Below, piece after piece: positions 1-7,493 of a DNA stretch of 12,117 nucleotides; position 1 is the first letter of the stretch, and each line of letters begins with the position of its first letter. The notes under the pieces are model-generated. The model had not been told where the DNA came from and ran no database searches. It worked only from the letters and a program-made list of their open reading frames with translations. Both the position numbers and the translations under genes were made by a program. This stretch comes from Bacteroidales bacterium (GTDB lineage: Bacteria > Bacteroidota > Bacteroidia > Bacteroidales > P3), in the NCBI GenBank assembly GCA_017632095.1, contig JAGBSA010000195.1:1-12117 (forward strand). Direction: 5' to 3'.

Positions 1-49
1 ACTAGACGAATTTGCAAATACTTATACACCAAATTGTTTTCTCTTAATT

Positions 50-137
50 CAAGTTTCCATTCAACAAAATCAAGTTTTAATTTCGTAAAACAAGGAATCA
101 ATTTTCTAAAATCAAGAATTAAATTACTGAAACCAAG
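50..137. repeat. Degenerate ~21-nt tandem repeat
   Basis: The tetramer CAAG occurs at 50, 71, 91, 113 and 134, with spacings of 21, 20, 22 and 21 nt. CAAA falls roughly in phase on either side, at 30 and 154. Between the tetramers the units are A/T-rich and loosely alike (CAAGTTT, CAAGTTTTAATTTCG, CAAGGAATCAATTTTCT, CAAGAATTAAATTACTG). The period is close to two helical turns. No open reading frame explains it, and it lies just beyond the aspS terminator. It could be a decayed tandem array, a spaced protein-binding site, or the edge of a larger repeat left of the window. The periodicity is seen directly; any function is unknown. Confidence 0.5.
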
Positions 138-150
138 TTTCATAAGCCAT

Positions 151-193
151 AAACAAAAAAAAATACGGATTCCTTTTTCAAGAAATCCGTATT
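151..193 (-). terminator. Intrinsic terminator downstream of aspS
   Basis: A perfect 10-bp stem (AATACGGATT at 162-171, AATCCGTATT at 184-193) has a 12-nt loop. On the minus strand it is followed by TTTTTTTGTTT (161 down to 151). It starts 22 nt beyond the aspS stop codon, so it probably ends the antiporter-ackA-acyltransferase-aspS transcript. Confidence 0.85.
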
Positions 194-215
194 CAATTTT
201 ATTATCCAATATTGA

Positions 216-1967
216 TTATTCCTTTGGTAATAAAGCTATTCTCAACTCATCAAGTTGCGAAGGTGCAATTTCAGAAGGACTTTCAATCATTATATCCCTT
301 GCTTTGTTGTTTTTAGGGAATGCGATAAAGTCTCTGATAGTTTCAACTCCTGCAAACATAGAACACATTCTGTCGAATCCGAAAGCAATTCCTCCATGTG
401 GCGGTGCTCCATATTCGAAAGCATTTAGCAAGAATCCGAATTGTTCTTGTGCTTCTTCATCGCTGAAACCTAATGCTTTGAACATATCCTTTTGCATATT
501 GCGGTCGTAAATTCTAATCGAACCTCCACCGATTTCTGTTCCGTTTACAACAAGGTCATATGCATTTGCACGAACCTCTCCCGGAGAAGTAAACAACTTC
601 GAGTAGTCTTCAGCTTTTAGAGATGTGAATGGGTGATGCTTAGCATAAAAACGCTGAGTCTCTTCGTCCCATTCCAACAATGGGAAATCAACAACCCACA
701 AAGGCTTATAGTTAAACGGATCACGCAAACCAAGACGCGAGCCCATTTCAAGACGCAACGCACACAAGGCTGTTTGAGTCTTTTCTCTCTTTCCTGCCAT
801 CACCAACATCAAATCTCCCGGCTTTGCACCAAACTCCTCAGCCACTTTCATCAATTGCTCTTGCGTAAAGAACTTATCTACAGATGATTTGAACGAACCG
901 TCTTCATTGTATTTTATATAAACCAATCCTGTCGCTCCAACTTGAGGACGTTTCACGAAATCGGTCAATTCATCTAATTGTTTACGAGTATAGTTTGCAC
1001 AACCCTCTGCACAAATTCCTACAACTAATTCCGCAGAATCAAAGACTGAGAATCCGCTTCCTTGAAGCAAATGATTCAACTCCACAAACGTCATTTCGAA
1101 ACGAGTATCAGGCTTATCACAACCATAATACTTCATTGCATCGGCGTAAGTCATTCTTGGGAAATCGCCTAATTCCAAGCCCTTTACTTCTTTGAAAAGA
1201 TATTTCATCAAGCCTTCAAACATTTGCAAAACATCTTCTTGTTCTACAAAGCTCATTTCGCAATCCACTTGAGTAAACTCAGGTTGGCGATCGGCTCTTA
1301 GGTCTTCATCTCTAAAGCATTTCACGATTTGGAAATAGCGATCGTAGCCTGCAACCATCAATAATTGCTTAAAGGTTTGAGGTGATTGAGGCAATGCGTA
1401 GAATTCATTAGGATTCACACGAGAAGGCACTACGAAATCCCTCTCTCATTCTGGTGTAGAACGAATCAAGAAAGGCGTTTCAATCTCCATAAACTTCTGT
1501 TCGTTCATGTAGTTTCTTGTCAAGATAGACAATTGATGCCTTAATTCAAGATTTTTTCTTACGCAAGGACGTCTTAAATCCAAATAACGGTATTTCATTC
1601 TCAATTCTTCACCTCCGTCAGTGTTGTCTTCTATTGTGAAAGGTGGAGTTTTAGCCTCATTCAATACTGTTATCTTATCTACGAGTATTTCAATTTCTCC
1701 CGTAGGAATATTCTTATTTTTATTGCTTCTTTCAGATACGACACCTTCAACTTGCAAAACATATTCTCTTCCAAGCGTTCTGGCTTGATTACACAAATCT
1801 GTATTCGTCTCCATGTTGAATACAAGCTGAGTGATTCCATATCTGTCTCGCAAATCTACAAAAGTCATACCGCCCAAATCTCTTGAACGTTGCAACCAAC
1901 CGGCCAATACGACTTTTGAACCACAGTCTTTCAAATTTAATTCACCGCAAGTGTGAGTCCTTAACAT
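216..1967 (-). pseudogene. aspS: Aspartyl-tRNA synthetase, interrupted by in-frame TGA
   Basis: AspRS charges tRNA-Asp with aspartate in the cytoplasm and is essential. The frame from ATG 1967 to TAA 216 is 583 codons, the usual bacterial length, but codon 174 is TGA (1446-1448). The first 173 residues hold the OB-fold anticodon-binding domain, starting [10 protein letters not shown] with [14 protein letters not shown], and run into the class II catalytic core. After the stop the same frame continues intact with ALPQSPQ, motif 2 ([18 protein letters not shown]) and motif 3 (GIAFGFDRM), down to a normal C-terminus. The break falls in the flipping loop, where the family reads TPEGARD; here it reads TPE-stop-ERD. 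A GTG at 1428-1430, preceded by AGAGAGGG, could restart translation, but it is simply an ordinary loop valine. The gene follows the acyltransferase by 16 nt and ends at a strong terminator. A sequencing or assembly error, a recent lesion with a second aspS copy elsewhere, or readthrough are all possible. The identity is certain; the functional state is not. Confidence 0.95.
1428..1448 (-). other. In-frame TGA and altered flipping loop in aspS
   Basis: On the minus strand the codons read TGA GAG AGG GAT TTC GTA GTG where the family has Gly-Ala-Arg-Asp-Tyr/Phe-x-Val. The frame is not shifted. The simplest account is GGA to TGA plus Ala to Glu (for example GCG to GAG), so two neighbouring substitutions. 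In E. coli AspRS this loop closes over the bound aspartate, so the change would also disturb catalysis if the stop were read through. The sequence also contains ATGA, a start overlapping the stop in another frame, which leads nowhere. Confidence 0.85.
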
Positions 1968-1983
1968 ATTCTCTGTATTATGT

Positions 1984-2547
1984 TTATTTATTCTGATATT
2001 GTTTACTTAGGTTAAAGTTTTGCGGATACTTAGCTACCTTATCCTTATAAAACTCTTGAATCTTTTTTAAGTCGGATTCATAATCACCAGTCGGGTAAAA
2101 AATGATACCACTCCCCCCCTGCTTTTTCTCATAATCCAACCAAGAAAGATAAATCGGCTTTTGGGCTTTCATAGCAATATGATAGAAGCCTTTCTTCCAG
2201 TGTTCGGTGTATTTTCTTGTGCCTTCCGGAGTGATTATTATGGAGAAATCATCATTCTCTTTTAGCTTTTTGACAGCCTCATCTACCATTCCGAGTCCTC
2301 TTTTTCTATCTACAGGAACACCTCCCAAAGCTTTCAAAATCGGACCTAAAGGAAAGAAAAACAATTCCTTCTTTATGAAAAAATGAGCATTAACTCCAAG
2401 TTTCCATAAGCCACACCTACCCCACACAAAGTCCCACATAGACGTATGAGGAGCTTCTATAAAAACACAATTCTTCATTTCAGGTTCCGGTTCGCCGATA
2501 AGCTTCCAGCCACCTAGCCACATCAAGAAATCCGCAAACTTTTTCAT
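1984..2547 (-). CDS. 1-acyl-glycerol-3-phosphate acyltransferase family protein
   Basis: This is a 187-residue member of the PlsC-like acyltransferase family, which moves acyl groups onto lysophosphatidate or related lipids at the inner membrane. The acid-base motif HX4D is present as HTSMWD (residues 34-39). [10 protein letters not shown] (75-84) and TPEGTRK (106-112) match the later substrate-binding blocks. It is shorter than the usual 230-260-residue PlsC and has little hydrophobic N-terminal sequence, so it belongs to the compact subgroup, whose acceptor lipid I cannot name. It lies 4 nt after ackA and 16 nt before aspS, so it is probably co-transcribed. A run of seven G on the coding strand (2113-2119) encodes part of Gly-Gly at about residues 144-145 and is unusual in such AT-rich DNA. 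Confidence 0.85.
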   Translation of the reverse strand: MKKFADFLMWLGGWKLIGEPEPEMKNCVFIEAPHTSMWDFVWGRCGLWKLGVNAHFFIKKELFFFPLGPILKALGGVPVDRKRGLGMVDEAVKKLKENDDFSIIITPEGTRKYTEHWKKGFYHIAMKAQKPIYLSWLDYEKKQGGSGIIFYPTGDYESDLKKIQEFYKDKVAKYPQNFNLSKQYQNK

Positions 2548-2551
2548 TTAC

Positions 2552-3757
2552 CTATTTTATGATAGCGAAAGTATCTTTTGCGATAACCAATTCCTCATCT
2601 GTTGTTACAGAAAGGATTTTTACGCGACTGCTTTCCTTAGATATGATTCCGTCTTGACCAGCCATTGCTTCATTTTGCTTTTCGTCGATTTCAGCACCAA
2701 GAAACTCCAATCCACGACAGATTTCTTGTCTTTGCCACCAAGCATTTTCGCCAATACCACCGGTAAACAAGATTGCATCAACACCACCCATTGCAGCAGC
2801 GTAAGCACCTATGTATTTCTTAACTCTATATGCGAACATATCGAAAGCATATGTCTCTCTCTCTTTGCCTTCTCTCTTTCCAGCCATAATATCACGCATA
2901 TCAACAACTCCACCTGTGATTCCGTTCAAACCACATTTCTTATTGATAAAGTTATTCATATCCTTGATAGTCATGTTTTCTTTTTCTGCAATGTAAAGAA
3001 GAACTCCCAAGTCCAAATCTCCACATCTTGAACCCATGATCAAGCCTTCAACCGGTGTGAATCCCATAGATGTATCTACTGATTTACCATTTTTTACAGC
3101 ACAAATTGAAGCACCTGAACCCAAATGGCAAGAAATAATTTTTGAATTGTTGATATCCAATCCTGCCATCTTTGCTGCCTTAGGAGCTACAAATCTGTGT
3201 GAAGTTCCGTGAAAGCCATAACGACGCACCTTATCTGTTTGATAGTATTCGTAAGGTATTGCATAAAGATATGCTTCCTCTGGCATAGTTTGATGGAATG
3301 AAGTATCGAATACTGCAACTTGAGGAACATTTGGCAATATTGCCTCCATTGCTTCTATTCCTTGCAAGTTTGCAGGATTGTGAAGTGGAGCTAATGCAAA
3401 CAAACTTCTGATTTGTTCTTTTTCTTTTTCACCTACACGAACAGATTCTTTGAAAATTTCTCCACCATGAGCAACTCTGTGACCACAAGCGTTGATTTCT
3501 GTCAAAGAAGATATAACTCCAATCTTTTCATCAACCAAAGCATCTAACACCATCTTGATACCTGCTTTGTGATCCGGTATTGGTTGTTGTACATAATACT
3601 TATCCTTTCCAACAGGTTTATGAGTAAACTCGCCCATTTCCAAACCTACTCTTTCCAACAAACCTTTAGCCAACAATGTTGCATTGGATTGATTATCCAT
3701 ATCTATCAATTGATATTTGATAGAGCTGCTTCCGCAGTTTAGAACTAATATTTTCAT
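2552..3757 (-). CDS. ackA: Acetate kinase
   Basis: AckA interconverts acetyl phosphate plus ADP with acetate plus ATP, the ATP-forming step of acetate fermentation in the cytoplasm. The 401-residue length is typical. Family signatures run in order: N-terminal phosphate-binding VLNCGSSSIKYQL (residues 4-16), ACGHRVAHGGE, VFDTSFHQTMP with the catalytic Asp, RRYGFHGTSH, CHLGSGAS and the adenosine-binding FTGGIGENAWWQR near the C-terminus. The start is fixed by the conserved first residues. It follows the antiporter by 11 nt and precedes the acyltransferase by 4 nt. The usual partner phosphotransacetylase (pta) is not beside it. Confidence 0.97.
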   Translation of the reverse strand: MKILVLNCGSSSIKYQLIDMDNQSNATLLAKGLLERVGLEMGEFTHKPVGKDKYYVQQPIPDHKAGIKMVLDALVDEKIGVISSLTEINACGHRVAHGGEIFKESVRVGEKEKEQIRSLFALAPLHNPANLQGIEAMEAILPNVPQVAVFDTSFHQTMPEEAYLYAIPYEYYQTDKVRRYGFHGTSHRFVAPKAAKMAGLDINNSKIISCHLGSGASICAVKNGKSVDTSMGFTPVEGLIMGSRCGDLDLGVLLYIAEKENMTIKDMNNFINKKCGLNGITGGVVDMRDIMAGKREGKERETYAFDMFAYRVKKYIGAYAAAMGGVDAILFTGGIGENAWWQRQEICRGLEFLGAEIDEKQNEAMAGQDGIISKESSRVKILSVTTDEELVIAKDTFAIIK

Positions 3758-3768
3758 AGCTTTATATT

Positions 3769-5262
3769 TTAATTTTTATTTTCTATTCCCAATTTTTTAT
3801 ACACCTCTTGCAAAGACTCATAATCGTCAGTCATTATAAGAAGCTTATCCTTTTCCTCCAAAGCCGTCTTGCCAGTAGGAACAAAATATTTTTCTTCCCT
3901 TTTCACCATAACCGCTAGGGAGTTTTCAGGCAATTTAATATCCATCAATCTGTTTCCATTCTCAACTGTCTTTGCCGTAAGCTCAACTTCTGCCAAGACA
4001 GTCTTGATATCGTTGGAAACATCTATATCAAAATCTCTCAATTTCGAAACATTCTTAGACTTCTCTGCCAAATTCAGCCATCTCGCAACGATAGGTAGAG
4101 ATGTTCCTTGCACAAGTAAGGAGACCAAAGTACAGAAAAACACAATGTTAAATATCAATCGAGCATGGGGAAGTCCCTCTGCCAATGGAATGATTGCAAA
4201 AATGATTGGAACAGCTCCTCTCAATCCTACCCACGAAACATAAGTTTTTGCCTTCAAAGTCATCTTTCTAAATGGCAATAAGCACAAAAACACAGACAAA
4301 GGTCGTGCAATAAATATCATCAAAAGACTAATTATCAAAGCAGGAAGAGCAATCGGCAACAACTCATGAGGATTTACCAACAAACCAAGCATCAAGAACA
4401 TCACCAATTGAAACAACCACGCCAAGCCATCAAAAAAGTTAATAGAAGATCTCTTGTGAACAAACTTGGAATTTCCGATAACCAAACCGGCTATGTAAAC
4501 TGCCAAATAGCCATTTCCTTGAAGAAAATATGTAGCCGAAAAGATAAATATACAAAATGTAAGAACCAAGATAGGATAAAGAGAATCGTTGCCTATCTTA
4601 ATTCGATTTATCACAAAAACTGCAAACTTTCCTAACGCAAAACCCAATCCTGCACCAATTGCAAGTTGCATAATCAACTTACCAATTATAATCCAGTAAT
4701 TCGGAACTGTACCCATAGAGACAATATCTACAAGAGTTAGAACCAAAAGATAAGCCATTGGGTCATTACTACCGCTTTCCAATTCCAACATTGGACGTAA
4801 ATTCTGTTTCAAATTCAAACCCTTGGAACGGAGAATTGAAAACACTGAAGCAGAATCAGTAGATGACATTATGGCTGCTAATAACAAAGAGGTCATTAGC
4901 CCAACCCCTGCACTCTCATAAGTCTTTCCCAAAACCCACCAAGCTAACACTCCGGTCAATATAGCAGTTACCAAAACACCAAAAGTAGAGAGCAAAATAC
5001 CTTGAACAATCACCGGCTTAATCTCTCCAAGTTTAGTATCCATACCTCCGGAGAACAATATAATACACAAAGCTACCGTACCGACAGCCTGTGCCGTATG
5101 AATATTATCAAATTGAACACCGATTCCATCAGAACCAGCCAACATTCCGACTCCAAGAAACAACAACAAGGCAGGAACACCGTATTTCGAACTCGCCTTA
5201 CCGGCAAATACACTCAAAAAGAATAGAGCCGAAAGTGCTAAAAGAACAACTTCTATCTGCAT
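3769..5262 (-). CDS. nhaP2: K+/H+ (or Na+/H+) antiporter, NhaP2/CvrA type
   Basis: This 497-residue inner-membrane cation/proton antiporter of the CPA1 family probably exports K+ or Na+ in exchange for H+. About the first 390 residues are strongly hydrophobic with roughly a dozen membrane segments. They include FSGGMDTKL (residues 70-78), SSTDSASVFS (133-142) and LESGSNDPMA (161-170), whose acidic residues are the likely ion-transport sites. The last ~100 residues are soluble and contain a TrkA-C (RCK-C)-like domain (SLAVMVKREEKYF, then DKLLIMTDDYESL), a ligand-sensing module typical of NhaP2/CvrA. The ion preference cannot be read from sequence. It heads the minus-strand run and has its own -7 box 25 nt upstream. 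Confidence 0.9.
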   Translation of the reverse strand: MQIEVVLLALSALFFLSVFAGKASSKYGVPALLLFLGVGMLAGSDGIGVQFDNIHTAQAVGTVALCIILFSGGMDTKLGEIKPVIVQGILLSTFGVLVTAILTGVLAWWVLGKTYESAGVGLMTSLLLAAIMSSTDSASVFSILRSKGLNLKQNLRPMLELESGSNDPMAYLLVLTLVDIVSMGTVPNYWIIIGKLIMQLAIGAGLGFALGKFAVFVINRIKIGNDSLYPILVLTFCIFIFSATYFLQGNGYLAVYIAGLVIGNSKFVHKRSSINFFDGLAWLFQLVMFLMLGLLVNPHELLPIALPALIISLLMIFIARPLSVFLCLLPFRKMTLKAKTYVSWVGLRGAVPIIFAIIPLAEGLPHARLIFNIVFFCTLVSLLVQGTSLPIVARWLNLAEKSKNVSKLRDFDIDVSNDIKTVLAEVELTAKTVENGNRLMDIKLPENSLAVMVKREEKYFVPTGKTALEEKDKLLIMTDDYESLQEVYKKLGIENKN

Positions 5263-5286
5263 ATTGCGAAAAGTTTATTTACTCTG

Positions 5287-5294
5287 CAAATATA
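5287..5294 (-). promoter_or_regulatory. Promoter -7 box of the antiporter-ackA-acyltransferase-aspS run
   Basis: The minus strand reads TATATTTG, a full match to the Bacteroidota -7 consensus TAnnTTTG, ending 24 nt before the antiporter start codon. No good -33 TTTG lies 19 nt upstream. It implies a leader of roughly 20 nt and is the only obvious promoter for the four-gene run. Confidence 0.65.
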
Positions 5295-5444
5295 CGAAAA
5301 AATGTACTTCAATATTGTAGTTTGCTCTAAAAAAAACGCAAGGCTAATTTCAAATACTAAGCTTAGGTTTTTCTTTTCTTGAATCAAACTTACAGAACAA
5401 CTAATTTTCGAACTTGTTTCACCGATGCTTGTATTCATCTGAGC

Positions 5445-5479
5445 AAAACGGCGTTTGGGCAAGAGTAAAACGCCGTTTT
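5445..5479. terminator. GC-rich 12-bp hairpin between hydrolase and antiporter
   Basis: AAAACGGCGTTT (5445-5456) pairs perfectly with AAACGCCGTTTT (5468-5479) around an 11-nt loop. In either direction the stem ends in TTTT. It could be a second terminator for the minus-strand hydrolase, which ends 130 nt away, or it could terminate an unrecognised plus-strand transcript. No gene abuts it. Confidence 0.5.
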
Positions 5480-5492
5480 AGAAAATTAGATT

Positions 5493-5517
5493 CAAGTTTT
5501 AGAAAATTAAAACAAAG
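5493..5517. repeat. Distant copy of the left-edge repeat unit
   Basis: This stretch has CAAGTTTTA, six other bases, then TAAAACAA and a final G. Positions 71-95 have the same two blocks at the same spacing; only the central hexamer and one later base differ. A partial duplicate of its own block (TTTAGAAAATTA) sits just upstream at 5477-5488. This suggests a dispersed AT-rich intergenic element, though low complexity makes chance resemblance possible. Confidence 0.35.
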
Positions 5518-5551
5518 ACTTATTTTACCAAAACTTAATCTTCTAATAATC

Positions 5552-5584
5552 AAAGGCTACCCTTTCTAAAACGAGTAGCCTTTT
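5552..5584 (-). terminator. Probable terminator of the alpha/beta hydrolase gene
   Basis: AAAGGCTAC (5552-5560) pairs with GTAGCCTTT (5575-5583) around a 14-nt loop. It starts 28 nt past the hydrolase stop codon. The U-run on the minus strand is weak (TTTGATTATT), while the plus-strand side ends in TTTT, so it may act in either direction. Confidence 0.55.
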
Positions 5585-5611
5585 CAATGATATTTTATCA
5601 AAATTACATAT

Positions 5612-6397
5612 CTATAAATCAGAATACCGTTCCAAATAATTCGCAATCTCTTTCATAAATACGGCAGGTCGATCGACAAAAACCCAATGTGAAGCATTTG
5701 TTATGGTAACTATTTCTGACCGTTCGTAAAACGAGGTAAACAAATCCAAATCTTCCATTGGCGTAAACTCACTTCTATCACCCCTTATCAACAATGCCGG
5801 CACCGAACTTTTATGCAATTCTACACTTCCTGCCACTTCGTTCATATATTCCGCCAAGACAGGAGCATTACTACGCCATTTTAAGACATTGTGTTCGTTT
5901 TCTACATTCTGCATCAGCAAAGCCAGCCAACCCTTATCAGAAACAAATTGACGGAAATGCTCTAACAAATCTTTCCTGTAACGAAACAACTCGGGCTTTG
6001 TTTGCTTTATCACATCAGCTATTGAACCTCTTTGACAGAGTTCAGGATAGGATTTAGGCAATATATCAACCACTATGACACATTGGTATTCTTGCGGGTA
6101 GAAATCTGCCATTTTCATTATTATCTTTCCTCCCATGGAATGGCCTATAAGAATTGGTTTCCCAAAAGAATGATTTGAAAGGAAATCATGAAGAAAGCGT
6201 GCCATAGAATCGTAGGAGAACATATCTGTATGAAAACTCCGTCCGTGATTAGGCAAATCTGGTATTATAACATGAAATCCGCTATCTGCTAAATATTCGC
6301 CAAATTTCAACCAATGCTCACTTAGACCTAACCAACCATGTGCTATGAATATCGTTCTTGCTTCTGGATTTCCCAGTTCTCTGTAAAAAAATCGCAT
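5612..6397 (-). CDS. Alpha/beta hydrolase, YbfF/ABHD11-like esterase
   Basis: This is a 261-residue cytoplasmic alpha/beta-hydrolase fold enzyme, probably an esterase or thioesterase; the substrate is unknown. HGWLG (residues 20-24) forms the oxyanion region, DLPNHGRS follows, and GHSMGGK (85-91) holds nucleophile Ser87. The acid is Asp111 (VVDILPKSY, as in YbfF-type enzymes) or Asp207 (RGDRSEF). His237 in NASHWVFVDRP completes the triad. I chose ATG 6397 over an in-frame ATG at 6433 because the protein then begins MRFFYREL directly before the fold. A promoter -7 box at 6423-6430 would also place transcription start inside any longer version. It is a single-gene unit divergent from rnfA, followed by a hairpin. 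Confidence 0.88.
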   Translation of the reverse strand: MRFFYRELGNPEARTIFIAHGWLGLSEHWLKFGEYLADSGFHVIIPDLPNHGRSFHTDMFSYDSMARFLHDFLSNHSFGKPILIGHSMGGKIIMKMADFYPQEYQCVIVVDILPKSYPELCQRGSIADVIKQTKPELFRYRKDLLEHFRQFVSDKGWLALLMQNVENEHNVLKWRSNAPVLAEYMNEVAGSVELHKSSVPALLIRGDRSEFTPMEDLDLFTSFYERSEIVTITNASHWVFVDRPAVFMKEIANYLERYSDL

Positions 6398-6422
6398 ACC
6401 TAAACAATAAATCTTCGTTTTG

Positions 6423-6430
6423 CAAAGGTA
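6423..6430 (-). promoter_or_regulatory. Promoter -7 box of the alpha/beta hydrolase
   Basis: The minus strand reads TACCTTTG, a full TAnnTTTG match. A weak TTTC lies 17 nt upstream in place of TTTG. Transcription would start about 6415-6418, giving a leader of about 20 nt to ATG 6397 and excluding the upstream ATG at 6433. Confidence 0.65.
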
Positions 6431-6477
6431 CAAAAAACAAAAAGATGGAAATTTATAATAAAAAAAATACCCGTTTG

Positions 6478-6508
6478 TTTGTAGTTTGAAAAAAATATCT
6501 TAGTTTTG
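6478..6508 (+). promoter_or_regulatory. Promoter of rnfA and the following glycosyltransferase genes
   Basis: TTTG (6478-6481), 19 nt, then TAGTTTTG (6501-6508) match the Bacteroidota housekeeping promoter (TTTG-N19-TAnnTTTG) exactly. The predicted start is near 6515, leaving a leader of about 22 nt with no Shine-Dalgarno sequence. Confidence 0.8.
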
Positions 6509-6536
6509 CAAAATAGAAATATAACAATCTAACATT

Positions 6537-7115
6537 ATGGAATACATAACCATCATTATCTTTGCGGTTTTCGTAAACAATGTCATCTTATCTCAATTCT
6601 TAGGAATATGTCCTTTCTTGGGAGTTTCAACAAAAGTAAGTACTGCCGCGGGAATGGGAGCTGCAGTTGTTTTTGTTATGACCCTATCGACCATTGTAAC
6701 TTTCTTGTTGCAGAAATTTGTTTTAGTACCTTTCGGTATAGAGTTTCTACAAACTATTGTTTTCATTCTGGTGATTGCAGCTTTGGTGCAAATGGTTGAA
6801 ATCATATTAAAGAAAATCAGTCCTGCTCTTTATCAAGCTTTAGGCGTGTTTTTACCTTTGATTACAACAAATTGTGCTGTTTTAGGTATTTCAATCCTTG
6901 TTGTACAAAAGGGTTATAATCTTTTGGAAGGTATAACTTATACTATAGGAATTTCACTTGGTTTTACTCTTGCCATGGTTATTTTTGCTGGTTTAAGAGA
7001 ACATCTTGAGTTGGTTGAAGTTCCAAAAGGCGTTAAGGGTATTCCGATTGCGTTGATTACTGCAGGAATTCTTGCAATGGCATTTATGGGATTTGCAGGT
7101 TTAGTAAAGCTATAA
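6537..7115 (+). CDS. rnfA: Electron transport complex subunit RnfA
   Basis: RnfA is an integral membrane subunit of the Rnf complex, which couples ferredoxin:NAD+ electron transfer to ion pumping across the inner membrane. The 192-residue length and six-segment hydrophobic profile fit. Diagnostic stretches are FVNNVILSQFLGICPFLGVS (12-31), LGVFLPLITTNCAVLG (around 101-116) and the closing ITAGILAMAFMGFAGLVKL. CPFLGVS and the GLVKL end fit RnfA rather than its relative NqrE. The two Cys (FLGIC, TTNCA) match those of the family at the inter-subunit cluster site. The other rnf genes (normally rnfBCDGE upstream in Bacteroidota) are absent: rnfA has its own promoter and is followed after 15 nt by unrelated genes. 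Confidence 0.93.
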   Translation: MEYITIIIFAVFVNNVILSQFLGICPFLGVSTKVSTAAGMGAAVVFVMTLSTIVTFLLQKFVLVPFGIEFLQTIVFILVIAALVQMVEIILKKISPALYQALGVFLPLITTNCAVLGISILVVQKGYNLLEGITYTIGISLGFTLAMVIFAGLREHLELVEVPKGVKGIPIALITAGILAMAFMGFAGLVKL

Positions 7116-7130
7116 ATCATACTTGGCTAT

Positions 7131-7493
7131 ATGATAGACAAACAAACAAACAAACACTTATCTAAGGCTCTTAAAGAGAAGAAACGCAAACCGGGTTGGT
7201 GGGCTAAAAGAAGCAGAAAGAAACTTATTGCAGAGATTTTGGAGGAACTTGAATCGTTCAATCCTACTGCGGTATGGGCTCATAAGGATTTCGTATCTGC
7301 TTGTGAGAAAAGACCGAAAAACATCACTCTCTACATAGAATTTCCCGACAATTGCTAAGAAGGAATTGCAGAAAAAGTCGGTATGGAGATGGATAAGGCT
7401 ATTCCGAAAAAGCAAATCGACATAATCAATGTGAAAACACTGCTTCCATCTGTCAGAGAGTTTGTTTTCAAAGACGTGGAAAAGATTTTATAA
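7131..7493 (+). pseudogene. Degenerate minimal-nucleotidyltransferase-like gene, in-frame TAA
   Basis: The reading frame opens at ATG 7131, meets TAA at 7356-7358 (codon 76), then continues in frame for 44 codons to TAA 7493. The conceptual protein is about 120 residues. Residues after the basic start (KKRKPGWWAKRSRKK) resemble a minimal nucleotidyltransferase (MNT-type) domain. EILEELESFNP leads to VWAHKDFVSA and then NITLYIEF, which lines up without gaps on the family pattern VxLFGSxARG...DIDLLVEF. The part after the stop (QIDIINVKTLLPSVREFV) fits the family's VDLVTPxxLxPxLRExI end. By that alignment the GS, RG and DxD active-site residues are all replaced, so nucleotidyl transfer would be lost even without the stop. 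An ATG at 7384 could restart the tail. It lies 15 nt after rnfA and 6 nt before the glycosyltransferase, so a broken but co-transcribed gene. The family match is from memory of motifs and is moderate. Confidence 0.6.

Noticed and set aside
50..137. CRISPR array
   Set aside because: Only a tetramer recurs at 20-22-nt spacing; there are no 25-40-nt conserved repeats, no unique spacers and no cas genes.
34..510. 158-residue plus-strand open frame at the left edge
   Set aside because: It overlaps the conserved 3' end of aspS on the opposite strand, spans the terminator hairpin and the tandem repeat, and resembles no protein.
5253..5462. 69-residue minus-strand open frame ahead of the antiporter
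   Set aside because: It contains the antiporter promoter and start region in another frame and has no recognisable features.
6398..6433. Upstream start at 6433 for the alpha/beta hydrolase
   Set aside because: The TAnnTTTG box at 6423-6430 would put the transcription start downstream of this codon, and the added residues are not part of the fold.
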